Shown one piece after another: positions 7,683-15,004 of a stretch of DNA of 26,164 nt (positions within the stretch are counted from its first letter, which is position 1; the number at the start of each line of letters is the position of its first letter). A model generated the notes under the pieces. The model was not told the origin of the DNA, did no database searches, and saw only the letters and a program-made list of their open reading frames with translations. Source of the DNA: Oscillospiraceae bacterium (GTDB lineage Bacteria > Bacillota_A > Clostridia > Oscillospirales > Oscillospiraceae); the NCBI GenBank assembly GCA_017939025.1, contig JAGBAI010000063.1, positions 1 through 26,164 on the forward strand, written 5' to 3'. The position numbers and the translations under genes were made by a program.

Positions 7683-8396
7683 ATGAAACTGACATGGCTG
7701 GGCCAGGCCGGTTACCGGCTCCGTACCGAAAACGGCATGGTCATTTATATCGACCCCTATCTTTCTGACTCCCTGCTTATGGAGAAGGGGGATACCTATA
7801 TCCGCCAGGTACCCATCCGGGAGGAAGATCTGACAACCCATGTAGACGTGCTGATCCTGACCCATTTACACGGTGACCATACAGACTTTCCCACCATTGA
7901 CCGTCTGGCAGCGCATAACCCAAAAATGGCGGTGATGGCACCGCTGAATGTACTCAATGCCCTCCGGGCCCGGTATCCTCAGGTGCCGCTGCATTACATG
8001 CTCTTTGACCGGGGCGTGGAGATTACTTTGGACGGTGTGCGGTTTGTGTCCAATTTCGCCTGCCACTCCGACGAGCGTCCCATCGGCGTGACCATCGTAG
8101 GCGACGGCAAGGTTCTGTGCCACACCGGTGATACCATGTACCACCGGCAGCTGCTGGAAGAGCTGCCCAGAGGAGCCGACGCACTGCTGATCCCCATTAA
8201 CGGCCAGGGCTATAACATGAATGTGGTGGATGCCGCCCGGCTGACCCGCTTTTTACAGCCCCGGACAGTGTATCCCATGCACTGGGATCTTTTTAAAGCC
8301 TATGGCTGCGATGTGCAGAGTTTTGTCAGCCAGTTTAAGGAAGAAGAACGGGATTTCATCAAGATTCCCGCCCACTACCAGGAAATTACCCTGTAA
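7683..8396 (+). CDS. UlaG-like metallo-beta-lactamase-fold hydrolase
   Basis: A 237-residue cytoplasmic MBL-fold protein. The metal-binding motif THLHGDHTD is at residues 60-68, an HTGDT segment follows at about 143-147, and YPMHWD near residue 199 supplies a late histidine, the pattern of the UlaG group (L-ascorbate-6-phosphate lactonase and relatives). The start at 7683 is preferred over an in-frame ATG at 7623, because GAGGAGGA lies 5 bases upstream and the Rossmann-like MKLTWLGQAGY opening is the family's usual N-terminus. In this operon, between a TRAP transporter and two sugar-acid dehydratases, it may open an aldono-lactone to the free acid. That is inference; MBL enzymes are too varied for a firm call. 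Confidence 0.82.
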   Translation: MKLTWLGQAGYRLRTENGMVIYIDPYLSDSLLMEKGDTYIRQVPIREEDLTTHVDVLILTHLHGDHTDFPTIDRLAAHNPKMAVMAPLNVLNALRARYPQVPLHYMLFDRGVEITLDGVRFVSNFACHSDERPIGVTIVGDGKVLCHTGDTMYHRQLLEELPRGADALLIPINGQGYNMNVVDAARLTRFLQPRTVYPMHWDLFKAYGCDVQSFVSQFKEEERDFIKIPAHYQEITL

Positions 8397-8411
8397 CAGG
8401 AGGAAATACCC

Positions 8412-9584
8412 ATGAAAATCACGGATATTAAAACCTTTAATGTATTTACCTACCGCACCAACTTTGTCTTTGTAAAAGTCGAAACAGATGTGGGCGTCAG
8501 CGGCATCGGTGAAGGCACCCTGGAATACAAGGAGCACGCCCTGCTGGGTGCCATTGAGGATATCAAGCGCGTTCTCATCGGCCGGGATCCCCGGGAAGTG
8601 GAGCGGATCGGTCATGAACTGTACCGGGACTCCTACTGGCGGGTAGGCCCCGTGCTGCAAAGTGCCATCTCTGCCATTGATATTGCCCTGTGGGATATCA
8701 AGGCAAAGCTGTGCAATGTGCCCGTTTACGAAATGCTGGGCGGCAAGGTTCGGGATTCCATCCGGATGTATGCCAATGTCTGGTTCGCCGGTGCCAAGAC
8801 TCCCGAGGAATTCGCGGCAGCCGCCAAGGCAGCAGTGGCCAGAGGTGTTACTGCCCTGAAATGGGATCCCTTCGGAAGTGCGTACATGTACATGGACAAC
8901 GCAGATCTGCGTAAGTCTCTGGAAGTTGTGGAAGCCGTTCGCGGTGCTGTGGGCCCCGATATCGATCTGCTGATCGAAGGTCATGGCCGTTTCGATATCG
9001 CTACCGGCATCAAGATCGCAAATGAGCTGAAGCAGTTCGATCCCATGTTCTTCGAAGAGCCCACACCTCCCGACAGCTTTGACGCCCTGGCTGCCGTCCA
9101 TAAAAAGTCTCCCGTGCCCATTGCCGGCGGTGAGCGGGTCTACAGCATTACCCAGTTCCAGCAGTTCCTGGAAAAGGGCTGCGCAGACTATGCCCAGCCG
9201 GATGTAAGCCACTGCGGCGGTATTTCCGCCATCCGCAAAATGGCTGCCATGGCAGAACCTTACTACGTTGCTCTGGCTCCCCACAATCCCAGCGGCCCTG
9301 TCGCCAACGCGGCAACGCTGCATCTGGCTGCCAGCCTCACTGGTTTCCGGATTCTGGAGATTTGCCTGACCGATGTCAGCTGGCGTAAGGAACTGACCAA
9401 CGAGCGGGTGGTCTTTGATCACGGTAACATCCGGATTCCCGAGGGTGTGGGCCTGGGCCTGGAGCTGAACGAGGAAAACTGCCAGAAGTATCCCTTCCAG
9501 CCCATCGATCTGCGCCACTATAAGGGCACGCTGACCAATGTCCGTCCCGCAGGCCAGACCAGCACCTACTTTGAAGGTATCTGA
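8412..9584 (+). CDS. Gluconate/galactonate dehydratase-like enolase-superfamily enzyme
   Basis: This 390-residue protein is a mandelate racemase/muconate lactonising enzyme-type dehydratase: an N-terminal capping domain (1-120) and a TIM barrel. Metal ligands appear to be Glu189 in IEGHGRF, Glu215 or Glu216 in FFEEP and Glu241 in GGER; His191 and His291 (APHNP) are candidate catalytic residues. The ALKWDPFGSAY segment at 148-158 and the GHGRF motif resemble the archaeal gluconate/galactonate dehydratase group more than DgoD. It would remove water from an aldonate to give a 2-keto-3-deoxy acid. AGGAGG precedes the ATG, 15 bases after the hydrolase. A paralogous dehydratase follows 12 bases downstream, so the pair may cover two epimers. 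Exact substrate is not determined. Confidence 0.85.
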   Translation: MKITDIKTFNVFTYRTNFVFVKVETDVGVSGIGEGTLEYKEHALLGAIEDIKRVLIGRDPREVERIGHELYRDSYWRVGPVLQSAISAIDIALWDIKAKLCNVPVYEMLGGKVRDSIRMYANVWFAGAKTPEEFAAAAKAAVARGVTALKWDPFGSAYMYMDNADLRKSLEVVEAVRGAVGPDIDLLIEGHGRFDIATGIKIANELKQFDPMFFEEPTPPDSFDALAAVHKKSPVPIAGGERVYSITQFQQFLEKGCADYAQPDVSHCGGISAIRKMAAMAEPYYVALAPHNPSGPVANAATLHLAASLTGFRILEICLTDVSWRKELTNERVVFDHGNIRIPEGVGLGLELNEENCQKYPFQPIDLRHYKGTLTNVRPAGQTSTYFEGI

Positions 9585-9596
9585 TGAGGTAAAATC

Positions 9597-10751
9597 ATGA
9601 AAATAACAGATTTAAAAATGATCCATGTCCGGCCCCGATGGATGTTTCTGAAAATTGAAACCGACGAAGGCATCGTTGGCTGGGGCGAACCGGTGGTGGA
9701 AGGCCGTGCCCGTACTGTGGAAATGGCCGTCAATGAGCTGCGGCCTATCCTCATCGGCGCGGATCCTCTGCGGATCGAGCATCTGTGGCAGACCATGTAC
9801 CGGGGTACCTTCTACCGGGGCGGCCCCATCCTGTGCAGTGCTATTTCCGGCATCGAAATGGCTCTGTGGGACATCAAGGGTAAGTATTACAATATGCCTG
9901 TCTATGAAATGCTGGGCGGTAAATGCCGGGACAAGATCCGGATGTACGGCCACCTGAAGCCCACCGGCCACCCCGGTGAATTCCCCATTCCCGATATGCT
10001 GGCCATCACCGACCAGCGTCTGGAAGAGGGTTTCACTGTGATGAAATATTCCATCATCCCTCCCATTAAGCCCATTGACAACATGGAAATGGTGGATAAG
10101 GTAGTGGAGCGGTTTGCCGCCATCCGGGAGCGGGTGGGCAAGAAGGTGGATATTGCCATCGATTTCCATGGCCGGGTCAGCCCTGCCATGTCTATCCGGC
10201 TGCTGAAAGAGCTGGAGCCTTACTATCCGCTGTTCGTGGAAGAGCCGGTGCTGCCGGAGAATGTGGATGAGATGGTTCGGGTCTCCCGGAGTACCTCCAT
10301 TCCCATTGCCGCCGGTGAGCGTCTGTTCACCAAATGGGGCTTCCGGGAACTGATCGAAAAGCAGGCTGTGTCCGTGGTACAGCCCGACCTTTGCCACTGC
10401 GGCGGTATTTTCGAGGCCCGGAAAATCGCTGCCATGGCGGAAACCTACTATATGCAGATCGCCCCCCACAATCCTCTTGGCCCCATCTCTCTGGCGGCCT
10501 GCCTGCAGCTGGACGCTTCTGTGCCCAACCTGCTGGCCCAGGAACATCCCGGTCAGCCGGATCACGGCGACCTGGGCGTGGGCATCCTGAAGACACCCTT
10601 CAAGATCGAATCTGACGGCTGCATCCGCGTCCCCGAAGGCCCCGGTCTGGGTATTGAGGTGGATGAGGAGGCTCTGGAAAGCCTGAAATTTGACGGCACC
10701 TGGGATACGCCCCGGCTGCTGTTTGAAGACGGCAGCGTCGCCGACTGGTAA
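9597..10751 (+). CDS. dgoD: D-galactonate dehydratase (DgoD type)
   Basis: This 384-residue enolase-superfamily enzyme resembles E. coli DgoD over its whole length, notably PRWMFLKIETDEGIVGWGEP at 13-32, EGRARTVE at 35-42, YRGGPIL at 73-79 and LAPH/IAPH-type PHNPLGPISLAACL. Likely metal ligands are Asp189 (with His191 in DFHGRVS), Glu215 or Glu216 in VEEPVLP and Glu241 in AAGERLF; His291 is the second catalytic histidine. It converts D-galactonate to 2-keto-3-deoxygalactonate in the cytoplasm. A region at about 120-160 is longer and different from E. coli DgoD, so a related aldonate cannot be excluded. GAGG lies upstream of the ATG. The product would feed the kinase and aldolase of the divergent operon. 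Confidence 0.88.
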   Translation: MKITDLKMIHVRPRWMFLKIETDEGIVGWGEPVVEGRARTVEMAVNELRPILIGADPLRIEHLWQTMYRGTFYRGGPILCSAISGIEMALWDIKGKYYNMPVYEMLGGKCRDKIRMYGHLKPTGHPGEFPIPDMLAITDQRLEEGFTVMKYSIIPPIKPIDNMEMVDKVVERFAAIRERVGKKVDIAIDFHGRVSPAMSIRLLKELEPYYPLFVEEPVLPENVDEMVRVSRSTSIPIAAGERLFTKWGFRELIEKQAVSVVQPDLCHCGGIFEARKIAAMAETYYMQIAPHNPLGPISLAACLQLDASVPNLLAQEHPGQPDHGDLGVGILKTPFKIESDGCIRVPEGPGLGIEVDEEALESLKFDGTWDTPRLLFEDGSVADW

Positions 10752-10933
10752 GCGGCCGGCAGGGCCGGCGGCCAATGCGTTACGGACTGCGTCAGTCAAA
10801 TAACAGCCTCAGGGCCCCTCGACCGGTCGCTGGTATCCGCTCGGCCTATGGAATTCGGACAGTCCATGAAGCAGAACAATATCCGTCTTTTGACATTTTA
10901 TTTTTATAAATAAAGATTATGGAGGAATTACCT

Positions 10934-11707
10934 ATGTTTGATCTGACTGGCAAAGTCGCTCTGGTCACCGGCTCTTCTCAGGGTCTTGGCGGTGCCATCG
11001 CCCGCTGCATGGCCGATGCTGGTGCCCATGTGGTGGTAAACTATGTTTCTGACCGTTCCAGAGAAAAGGCAGAGAAGGTTGCTGAGTATGTCCGCTCCAA
11101 GGGCCATGAGGCGCTGATTATCCAGGCCGATGTCAGCAAGGAAGAGGCCGTCAAGGATATGATGAACCAGATCACCGCCCACTTCGGCCGTCTGGACATT
11201 CTGGTGAATAATGCCGGCATCAACTCCAATCACAACATCGACACCATGGAATTTGACGAGTGGCACCGGATCCTGAATACCAACATCGACAGTGCTTTCC
11301 TGTGCAGCAAGTACGCAGTGCCCATTATGAGAGAGCAGAAGCACGGCCGCATCATTCTGATCTCCTCTGTGGTTGGCCAGCAGGGCGCTCTGTTTGGTCA
11401 GGTTCACTATGCCTCCTCCAAGGCTGCCCAGCAGGGCTTCGCCCGGACTCTGGCCAGAAGCGTCGCAGAGGACGGCATCACCGTCAATTGTGTGGCTCCC
11501 GGCACCCATATGACCGAGACTCTGGAAGCCATTCTGGTCACCGGAAACCCCGAACGCCTCCAGAAGGCCATCGACATTTCTCTGGTCAAACGTCTGGGTT
11601 CCTGCGAGGACATCGGCTACGCCTGTGTTTACCTGGCATCTGACGAGGCCAACTATGTTACCGGTGCTGTGCTGGATGTCAACGGCGGCGTTTACCTGCG
11701 TGCCTGA
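10934..11707 (+). CDS. Short-chain dehydrogenase/reductase at the end of the sugar-acid locus
   Basis: A 257-residue classical SDR. The cofactor motif TGSSQGLG is at residues 12-19, NNAG at 92-95, and the catalytic Ser144/145, Tyr159 and Lys163 (YASSK) are all present. An upstream in-frame ATG at 10919 exists, but its own first codons contain the GGAGG ribosome site for the ATG at 10934, so the latter is chosen. It follows dgoD after a 182-base spacer containing a small GC hairpin (10755-10769) and a TTGACA box at 10890-10895 without a well-spaced -10, so it may have its own promoter. Function is likely reduction or oxidation of a sugar acid, as in gluconate 5-dehydrogenase or L-idonate-type enzymes; a FabG-like role is possible. 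Confidence 0.83.
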   Translation: MFDLTGKVALVTGSSQGLGGAIARCMADAGAHVVVNYVSDRSREKAEKVAEYVRSKGHEALIIQADVSKEEAVKDMMNQITAHFGRLDILVNNAGINSNHNIDTMEFDEWHRILNTNIDSAFLCSKYAVPIMREQKHGRIILISSVVGQQGALFGQVHYASSKAAQQGFARTLARSVAEDGITVNCVAPGTHMTETLEAILVTGNPERLQKAIDISLVKRLGSCEDIGYACVYLASDEANYVTGAVLDVNGGVYLRA

Positions 11708-11752
11708 TTTCAGCAAAGATATCCCTTACTTTTGTTTTTCCTCTTTCCTTTT

Positions 11753-11794
11753 CAGCAGGGCGCTATGCAAGTGAGACGGCATAGCGCCCTGTTG
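11753..11794 (+). terminator. Terminator after the SDR gene
   Basis: A 16-bp stem with one G-T wobble (arms 11753-11768 and 11779-11794, core AGGGCGCTATGC) and a 10-base loop, followed by TTTTAT. It ends the TRAP/dehydratase transcription unit and marks the boundary to the accessory DNA. Confidence 0.88.
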
Positions 11795-11828
11795 TTTTAT
11801 CCTTTTGTAAAGACCACAGAAGCCCCAT

Positions 11829-12000
11829 CGTGTCGCTCTACTGTCCGGCAGTTGAGGATCTGGTTGCGGAGAACCGGGCACAGAGAACAGAACTGGACTG
11901 GCTGGTTTATCATGAGCCGCTGACCTATGTTCAGCTTGTACTGTCGGGAGAAATTGAAGAATACCTAAAAGAAACACCATTACATAAATTGGAGGATTAA
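11829..12000 (+). pseudogene. Possible TnpV-like mobile-element gene fragment
   Basis: An open frame without a good start ends at TAA 11998-12000. Its translation contains SPIVSLYCPAVEDLVAEN, then LDWLVYHEPLTYVQLVLSG, then EIEEYLKETPLHKLED. The TYVQLVLSGEIEEYL part resembles the N-terminal half of small TnpV-type proteins carried by clostridial conjugative transposons, which continue for about 60 more residues. The similarity is from memory and modest. No ribosome site was seen. If correct, this is a C-terminally truncated relic of an integrative element; otherwise it is an unrecognised small open frame. Confidence 0.35.
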
Positions 12001-12004
12001 CACA

Positions 12005-12033
12005 GCGCCCACCGGAAATAAACCGGTGGGCGC
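12005..12033. terminator. Perfect hairpin between the fragment and the XRE gene
   Basis: An 11-bp perfect stem (GCGCCCACCGG / CCGGTGGGCGC) with a 7-base AT loop. It lies 15 bases past the stop of the leftward XRE gene and 5 bases after the rightward fragment, so it could terminate transcription from either side; the flanks are AT-rich but lack a strict T run. Confidence 0.65.
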
Positions 12034-12048
12034 AAATTTATTCTCATA

Positions 12049-12363
12049 CTACATTTTGTCGATTAGGGCAAAGACCACGGCCTGCTGATCTGGGGTTAAT
12101 CTTGACCAACAAGCTAATAACTTCTGTTGAGAATCTGTCAGAGAAACAGGAGCATCTCCTTCTGCAAACAACTGAGACAGTGTAATGCCAAACGCAGAAC
12201 AAATCTTCTCCAACGACGGAATTGTTGGCACCATGTTCTTACGATACCATGAGGAGATTGTAGACTGGGGTAGGCCAGAGTGTTCCGCAAGCTGATATTC
12301 TGTCCATCCTCTTGCTTCCCGGTATTCTGTTATGGTGGCAAGAATATCTTTCACCACAATCAC
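12049..12363 (-). CDS. XRE-family helix-turn-helix regulator
   Basis: A small Cro/C1-type DNA-binding protein of up to 104 residues. The HTH domain covers about residues 6-68, with helix-turn-helix in YQLAEHSGLPQSTISSWYR and the usual PSLEKICSAFGITLSQLF end. The short C-terminal tail (LTPDQQAVVFALIDKM) is common in XRE proteins of clostridial mobile elements. The furthest upstream start is GTG at 12363, but the ribosome site AAAGGGG sits directly against it; the GTG codons three or four positions in (12357 or 12354) have better spacing, giving 101-102 residues. It is divergent from a damaged SLOG gene and shares a palindromic control region with it, so it probably represses that promoter. Confidence 0.85.
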   Translation of the reverse strand: MIVVKDILATITEYREARGWTEYQLAEHSGLPQSTISSWYRKNMVPTIPSLEKICSAFGITLSQLFAEGDAPVSLTDSQQKLLACWSRLTPDQQAVVFALIDKM

Positions 12364-12405
12364 CCCTTTACTTGCGTTCTTCGTAAATTATACTTCGATA
12401 AATCG

Positions 12406-12446
12406 TTGATATTTAATATTTTGTATCGTATAATTTTAACGATACA
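12406..12446 (+). promoter_or_regulatory. Promoter and palindromic operator of the SLOG-type gene
   Basis: TTGATA (12406-12411), 17-base spacer, TATAAT (12429-12434) directed rightward. An inverted repeat TGTATCGT / ACGATACA (12422-12429, 12439-12446) encloses the -10 box. A second, widely spaced inverted pair, TACTTGCGT (12369-12377) and ACGCAAGTA (12446-12454), flanks the whole divergent region next to each start. These are good candidate sites for the XRE protein. Confidence 0.7.
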
Positions 12447-12475
12447 CGCAAGTACGCGAATTATGGGGGGATGCT

Positions 12476-13008
12476 GTGTTGCATACATTTACTGTTAGCT
12501 TCTTTGGACATCGCATGATCGACAATGCGTTAGAAATAGAAACCAGACTGGAACAGCTCATAGGAAAACTGCTGCGGAAGCATGAATATGTCGAGTTCCT
12601 GGTTGGGCGGGATGGAGCGTTTGATCAAATCGTTTCCTCCACCATACGGTGCTGTAAGCGGGAATACCGCAGTGACAACAGCGCACATATCTGGGTGCTG
12701 CCCTATCTCACAGCCGAGTACCGGGACAACGAAGAATCCTTCCGGGACTACTACGATGAAATCGAAGTATGTGAAGCTGCTGCCGGGGGCCATTACAAAA
12801 TGCCCACCAGACCCGAAACCGGGCCATGGTGGACAGATCGGATTTGGTTGTATGTTGCATCCAGCGCGCAAGCGGCGGCGCATGGCAGACCATGAAATAT
12901 ACAAAGACCACCAACCCGGCATGGATTGGTGGTCTTGTCCTATTCAGGCAGGATTTGAAAGGAAGGAAGTATCCAATGGCTGTGACTGTAAGGAATACCT
13001 GCCGATAG
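12476..13008 (+). pseudogene. SLOG/DUF1273-like gene, frameshifted
   Basis: The first frame gives FTVSFFGHR near the N-terminus and DEIEVCEAAAGGHYK at about residue 110, the hallmark opening and middle of the SLOG-type (DUF1273-like) proteins common in Firmicute accessory DNA. It then loses similarity, while the +1 frame continues with NAHQTRNRAMVDRSDLVVCC and GGAWQTMKY, which is the expected C-terminal half. Restoring one A in the run at about 12797-12800 joins the halves. After MKYTK the usual short ending is missing, and a hairpin (12904-12936) lies there. The start is GTG 12476 or TTG 12479 behind GGGGGG. The SLOG fold binds nucleotide-like ligands. A sequencing error in the A run is the alternative explanation. 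Confidence 0.72.
12904..12936 (+). terminator. Hairpin within the 3' end of the SLOG pseudogene
   Basis: A perfect 11-bp stem (AAGACCACCAA / TTGGTGGTCTT) with an 11-base loop. It falls where an intact SLOG gene would end, so it may be the original terminator or the point where foreign DNA joined; only a weak T content follows. Confidence 0.55.
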
Positions 13009-13031
13009 ACCATATTTCTGCCGCACAGTGT

Positions 13032-13260
13032 TTACGCACTCAGCACCCGGGAAACAACACTGACCAGAATCAGCACGGTACCGGCAGTCAGATTCAATTT
13101 GCGCTCACTGACCTTGTTGGCAAACCGGGCGGAACCTACCGCACCGATGGTACACATGACAGTGACCACGATGCTTTGGAGCAGGTCAACCGCTGCGCCC
13201 ATCGCCACATGACTGACTGTGCTCACCGCCGCCGGCCTTGATGATCTTGGGTAATGCCAT
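13032..13260 (-). pseudogene. C-terminal fragment of a membrane transporter (TSUP-like)
   Basis: The leftward frame from 13226 (GTG) encodes 64 residues with two hydrophobic stretches: VDLLQSIVVTVMCTIGAVGS and then LTAGTVLILVSVVSRVL, separated by ARFANKVSERKLN. This SH-V-G-VD / GA-GARxAxKxSExxL pattern matches the end of TauE/SafE (TSUP) anion exporters as I know them. Ten more residues (MALPKIIKAG) precede it from an ATG at 13260 in a different frame, suggesting a one-base shift. A complete TSUP protein has about 250 residues, so this is at most the last quarter. It begins 11 bases after the epimerase stop and has no convincing ribosome site. A genuine small membrane protein is the alternative. 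Confidence 0.45.
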
Positions 13261-13271
13261 GATAAATCAAA

Positions 13272-14576
13272 TTACTTTCTGCTCAGGCGCTCCTTGGCCT
13301 CTTCGGTGGTTTCTCCCTCCCGGGCCAGGAACTTCTGGACAAATTTATCTTCGATTTTCTTGTAACCGGAAACAAAGGTGTTTTCCACTTTCTTGTAGCC
13401 GCCTACCACACCGTCTTCGATCTTTTCGTAGGTCTCCACAACGGTTTCTTCGATGGCCTTGTAGGCTTCCATAGGATCGATCGCTTCTGTATAGCCGCCC
13501 TCACTGACCTGGCCGTCAGTCATTTCAGCATGCTTTTCGGTAACACCGCTGCCGTCGATGAGGCCCTCGGCAATCATCCACTGGACTTCGTCATGGATGG
13601 TCTCCTGGTAGGAACGGGTGGTGTAGCCCAGCTCCTGCTCTGCCTTGGAATAATCGAATTCGTTGTTTCTTGCCAGGTTGTAGACGGAGAAGGTGGTCAT
13701 CAGAGGCATCTTGCCGGTCTTTTCTGCCTGCTTTTCCAGGCCTGCGGCGATCTTGTCTGCCAGATCCAGAGGCAGATAGAACTTGATCTGCTTGGCGTTG
13801 CACTCTTCATGGAGCATGTCACACATTTCCTTCAGGGTAACGGTTTTGTTTGCCAGAATGTAGCACTCGCCGATACGGCCTTTGTCCACAGCGGCAATGG
13901 TGCCAGCAGCCAGGTCACGGACATCGCAGAGGTTGAAGCTGCCCTGCATACCCATGGGCATCTCGCCCTTGATGATCTGAAGCAGGGTGCCGGTGGTCTC
14001 GCCGATGGCATGGTCGTTGGGGCCCAGAATACCGGAGGGATGGACAACGCAGGCCTTCAGACCCATGACCTGGACAGCATCCAGCACCATCTGGGTAGCG
14101 GTAGCCTTACTCTGGGAGTAAGCGCCCACAACCTTCTTGGGGTCACAGGGGGTGAACTTGCTGACTTCCCGGATCTTCACGCCATGAGGCTCCTCGGGGA
14201 TGGCACCGGTGGAGGAGACATAGACCATCTTCTCGCACTCGGGATGGTTCAGAACCTTGGTGATGATGTTCCGGGTGCCGCCCACGTTGACAGCCATCAG
14301 CTTTTCAGAATAGTTGGGATTCACCGTGACCATAGAAGCGCAGTGGATCACCACGGAGGTGCAGCCCTCGGGGACGGTGAAGAAGGGCTCCAGAGAAGGA
14401 GCATCGGTCAGGTCGCCCAACACCACTTCCACCTGTTCGGGGATGTACTTGACGGATTTGTCATTGGGCAGTACCAGTGCCCGGACTTTGCAGCCTTTTT
14501 CCAGCAGCTGCATGCAGATATTGGTGCCCAGGAAACCGGCGGCACCGGTCAGCAGATAATAGCGTTCGTTGTTCAT
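13272..14576 (-). CDS. NAD-dependent epimerase/dehydratase with C-terminal 11-mer repeats
   Basis: This 434-residue protein has an extended-SDR domain (about 1-350): cofactor motif TGAAGFLG at 10-17, the VYVSSTGA strand near 118-125 and catalytic Tyr153/Lys157 in YSQSK. It should bind NAD(P) and act on a nucleotide-sugar or a hydroxy/keto substrate such as a dihydroflavonol-reductase-like ligand. Residues 372-415 are four exact-length 11-residue repeats (YKAIEETVVET, YEKIEDGVVGG, YKKVENTFVSG, YKKIEDKFVQK), then the tail FLAREGETTEEAKERLSRK. The repeats would form an amphipathic helix, perhaps for membrane or partner binding. AAGGAGA precedes the ATG. It is the last gene after two small membrane proteins, 31 bases downstream of the nearer one. 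Confidence 0.85.
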   Translation of the reverse strand: MNNERYYLLTGAAGFLGTNICMQLLEKGCKVRALVLPNDKSVKYIPEQVEVVLGDLTDAPSLEPFFTVPEGCTSVVIHCASMVTVNPNYSEKLMAVNVGGTRNIITKVLNHPECEKMVYVSSTGAIPEEPHGVKIREVSKFTPCDPKKVVGAYSQSKATATQMVLDAVQVMGLKACVVHPSGILGPNDHAIGETTGTLLQIIKGEMPMGMQGSFNLCDVRDLAAGTIAAVDKGRIGECYILANKTVTLKEMCDMLHEECNAKQIKFYLPLDLADKIAAGLEKQAEKTGKMPLMTTFSVYNLARNNEFDYSKAEQELGYTTRSYQETIHDEVQWMIAEGLIDGSGVTEKHAEMTDGQVSEGGYTEAIDPMEAYKAIEETVVETYEKIEDGVVGGYKKVENTFVSGYKKIEDKFVQKFLAREGETTEEAKERLSRK

Positions 14577-14607
14577 GTAAGCATCTCCTTAATTATTTTG
14601 ATTATTA

Positions 14608-14988
14608 TCAGTCATTTCCTAAAATCAGTTCTTCACTGAGCCGCAGAATTTCCGGGGCAGCTTTTTCCCGATCCTGTTTCACAATGTGGTTGTAAATTGG
14701 ATATGTCGCCGTCACACCGGCAAGTCCGATGGATCCGATGACGATCCCCGGCACAAACCACTCCCCTGCCCAGACCAGGCAGCAGCTCATGCCAAGTCCC
14801 AAAATCAGCGAATAAAGAATCCCATGGGCAATGGAAATCGCGTTTCCACGCTTTGTAACAGCAGCGTCCAGGGCACGAAGCTGATCCAGCTTTGTCACCT
14901 CTTTGGGCAGATATTTCTCCCGGATCCGCTTTACCTCATCGCGCGCCGGGGCAGAATAGGTATATTCAAACACTTCCTTTTCTGCCAT
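14608..14988 (-). CDS. Small two-TM protein of a conserved clostridial family
   Basis: A 126-residue protein. The N-terminal half is soluble and charged (YSAPARDEVKRIREKYLPKE, then a KLDQLRALDAAVTKRG stretch), followed by two hydrophobic segments at about 54-76 and 79-99, and a final EKAAPEILRLSEELI. I recognise this as a common clostridial family of unknown function. The ATG at 14988 is chosen because AGAGGTG lies 9 bases upstream; a GTG at 15000 in the same frame is part of that ribosome site. It lies 16 bases after another small membrane protein and before the epimerase, so all three are probably co-transcribed. No enzymatic residues are recognisable. Confidence 0.75.
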   Translation of the reverse strand: MAEKEVFEYTYSAPARDEVKRIREKYLPKEVTKLDQLRALDAAVTKRGNAISIAHGILYSLILGLGMSCCLVWAGEWFVPGIVIGSIGLAGVTATYPIYNHIVKQDREKAAPEILRLSEELILGND

Positions 14989-15004
14989 GTTTCTTAACAC
15001 CTCT

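Noticed and set aside
5071..7865. Long minus-strand open frames opposite dctM and dctP (about 465 codons each)
   Set aside because: Antisense shadows of clearly identified TRAP genes, extremely rich in Gly, His, Asp and Gln, without ribosome sites.
10752..10918. GC-rich spacer after dgoD considered as a terminator or riboswitch
   Set aside because: Only 5-6-bp hairpins without a T run, and no recognised riboswitch pattern.
13530..14639. Plus-strand frame opposite the epimerase
   Set aside because: Antisense to an intact NAD-binding protein; no family features.
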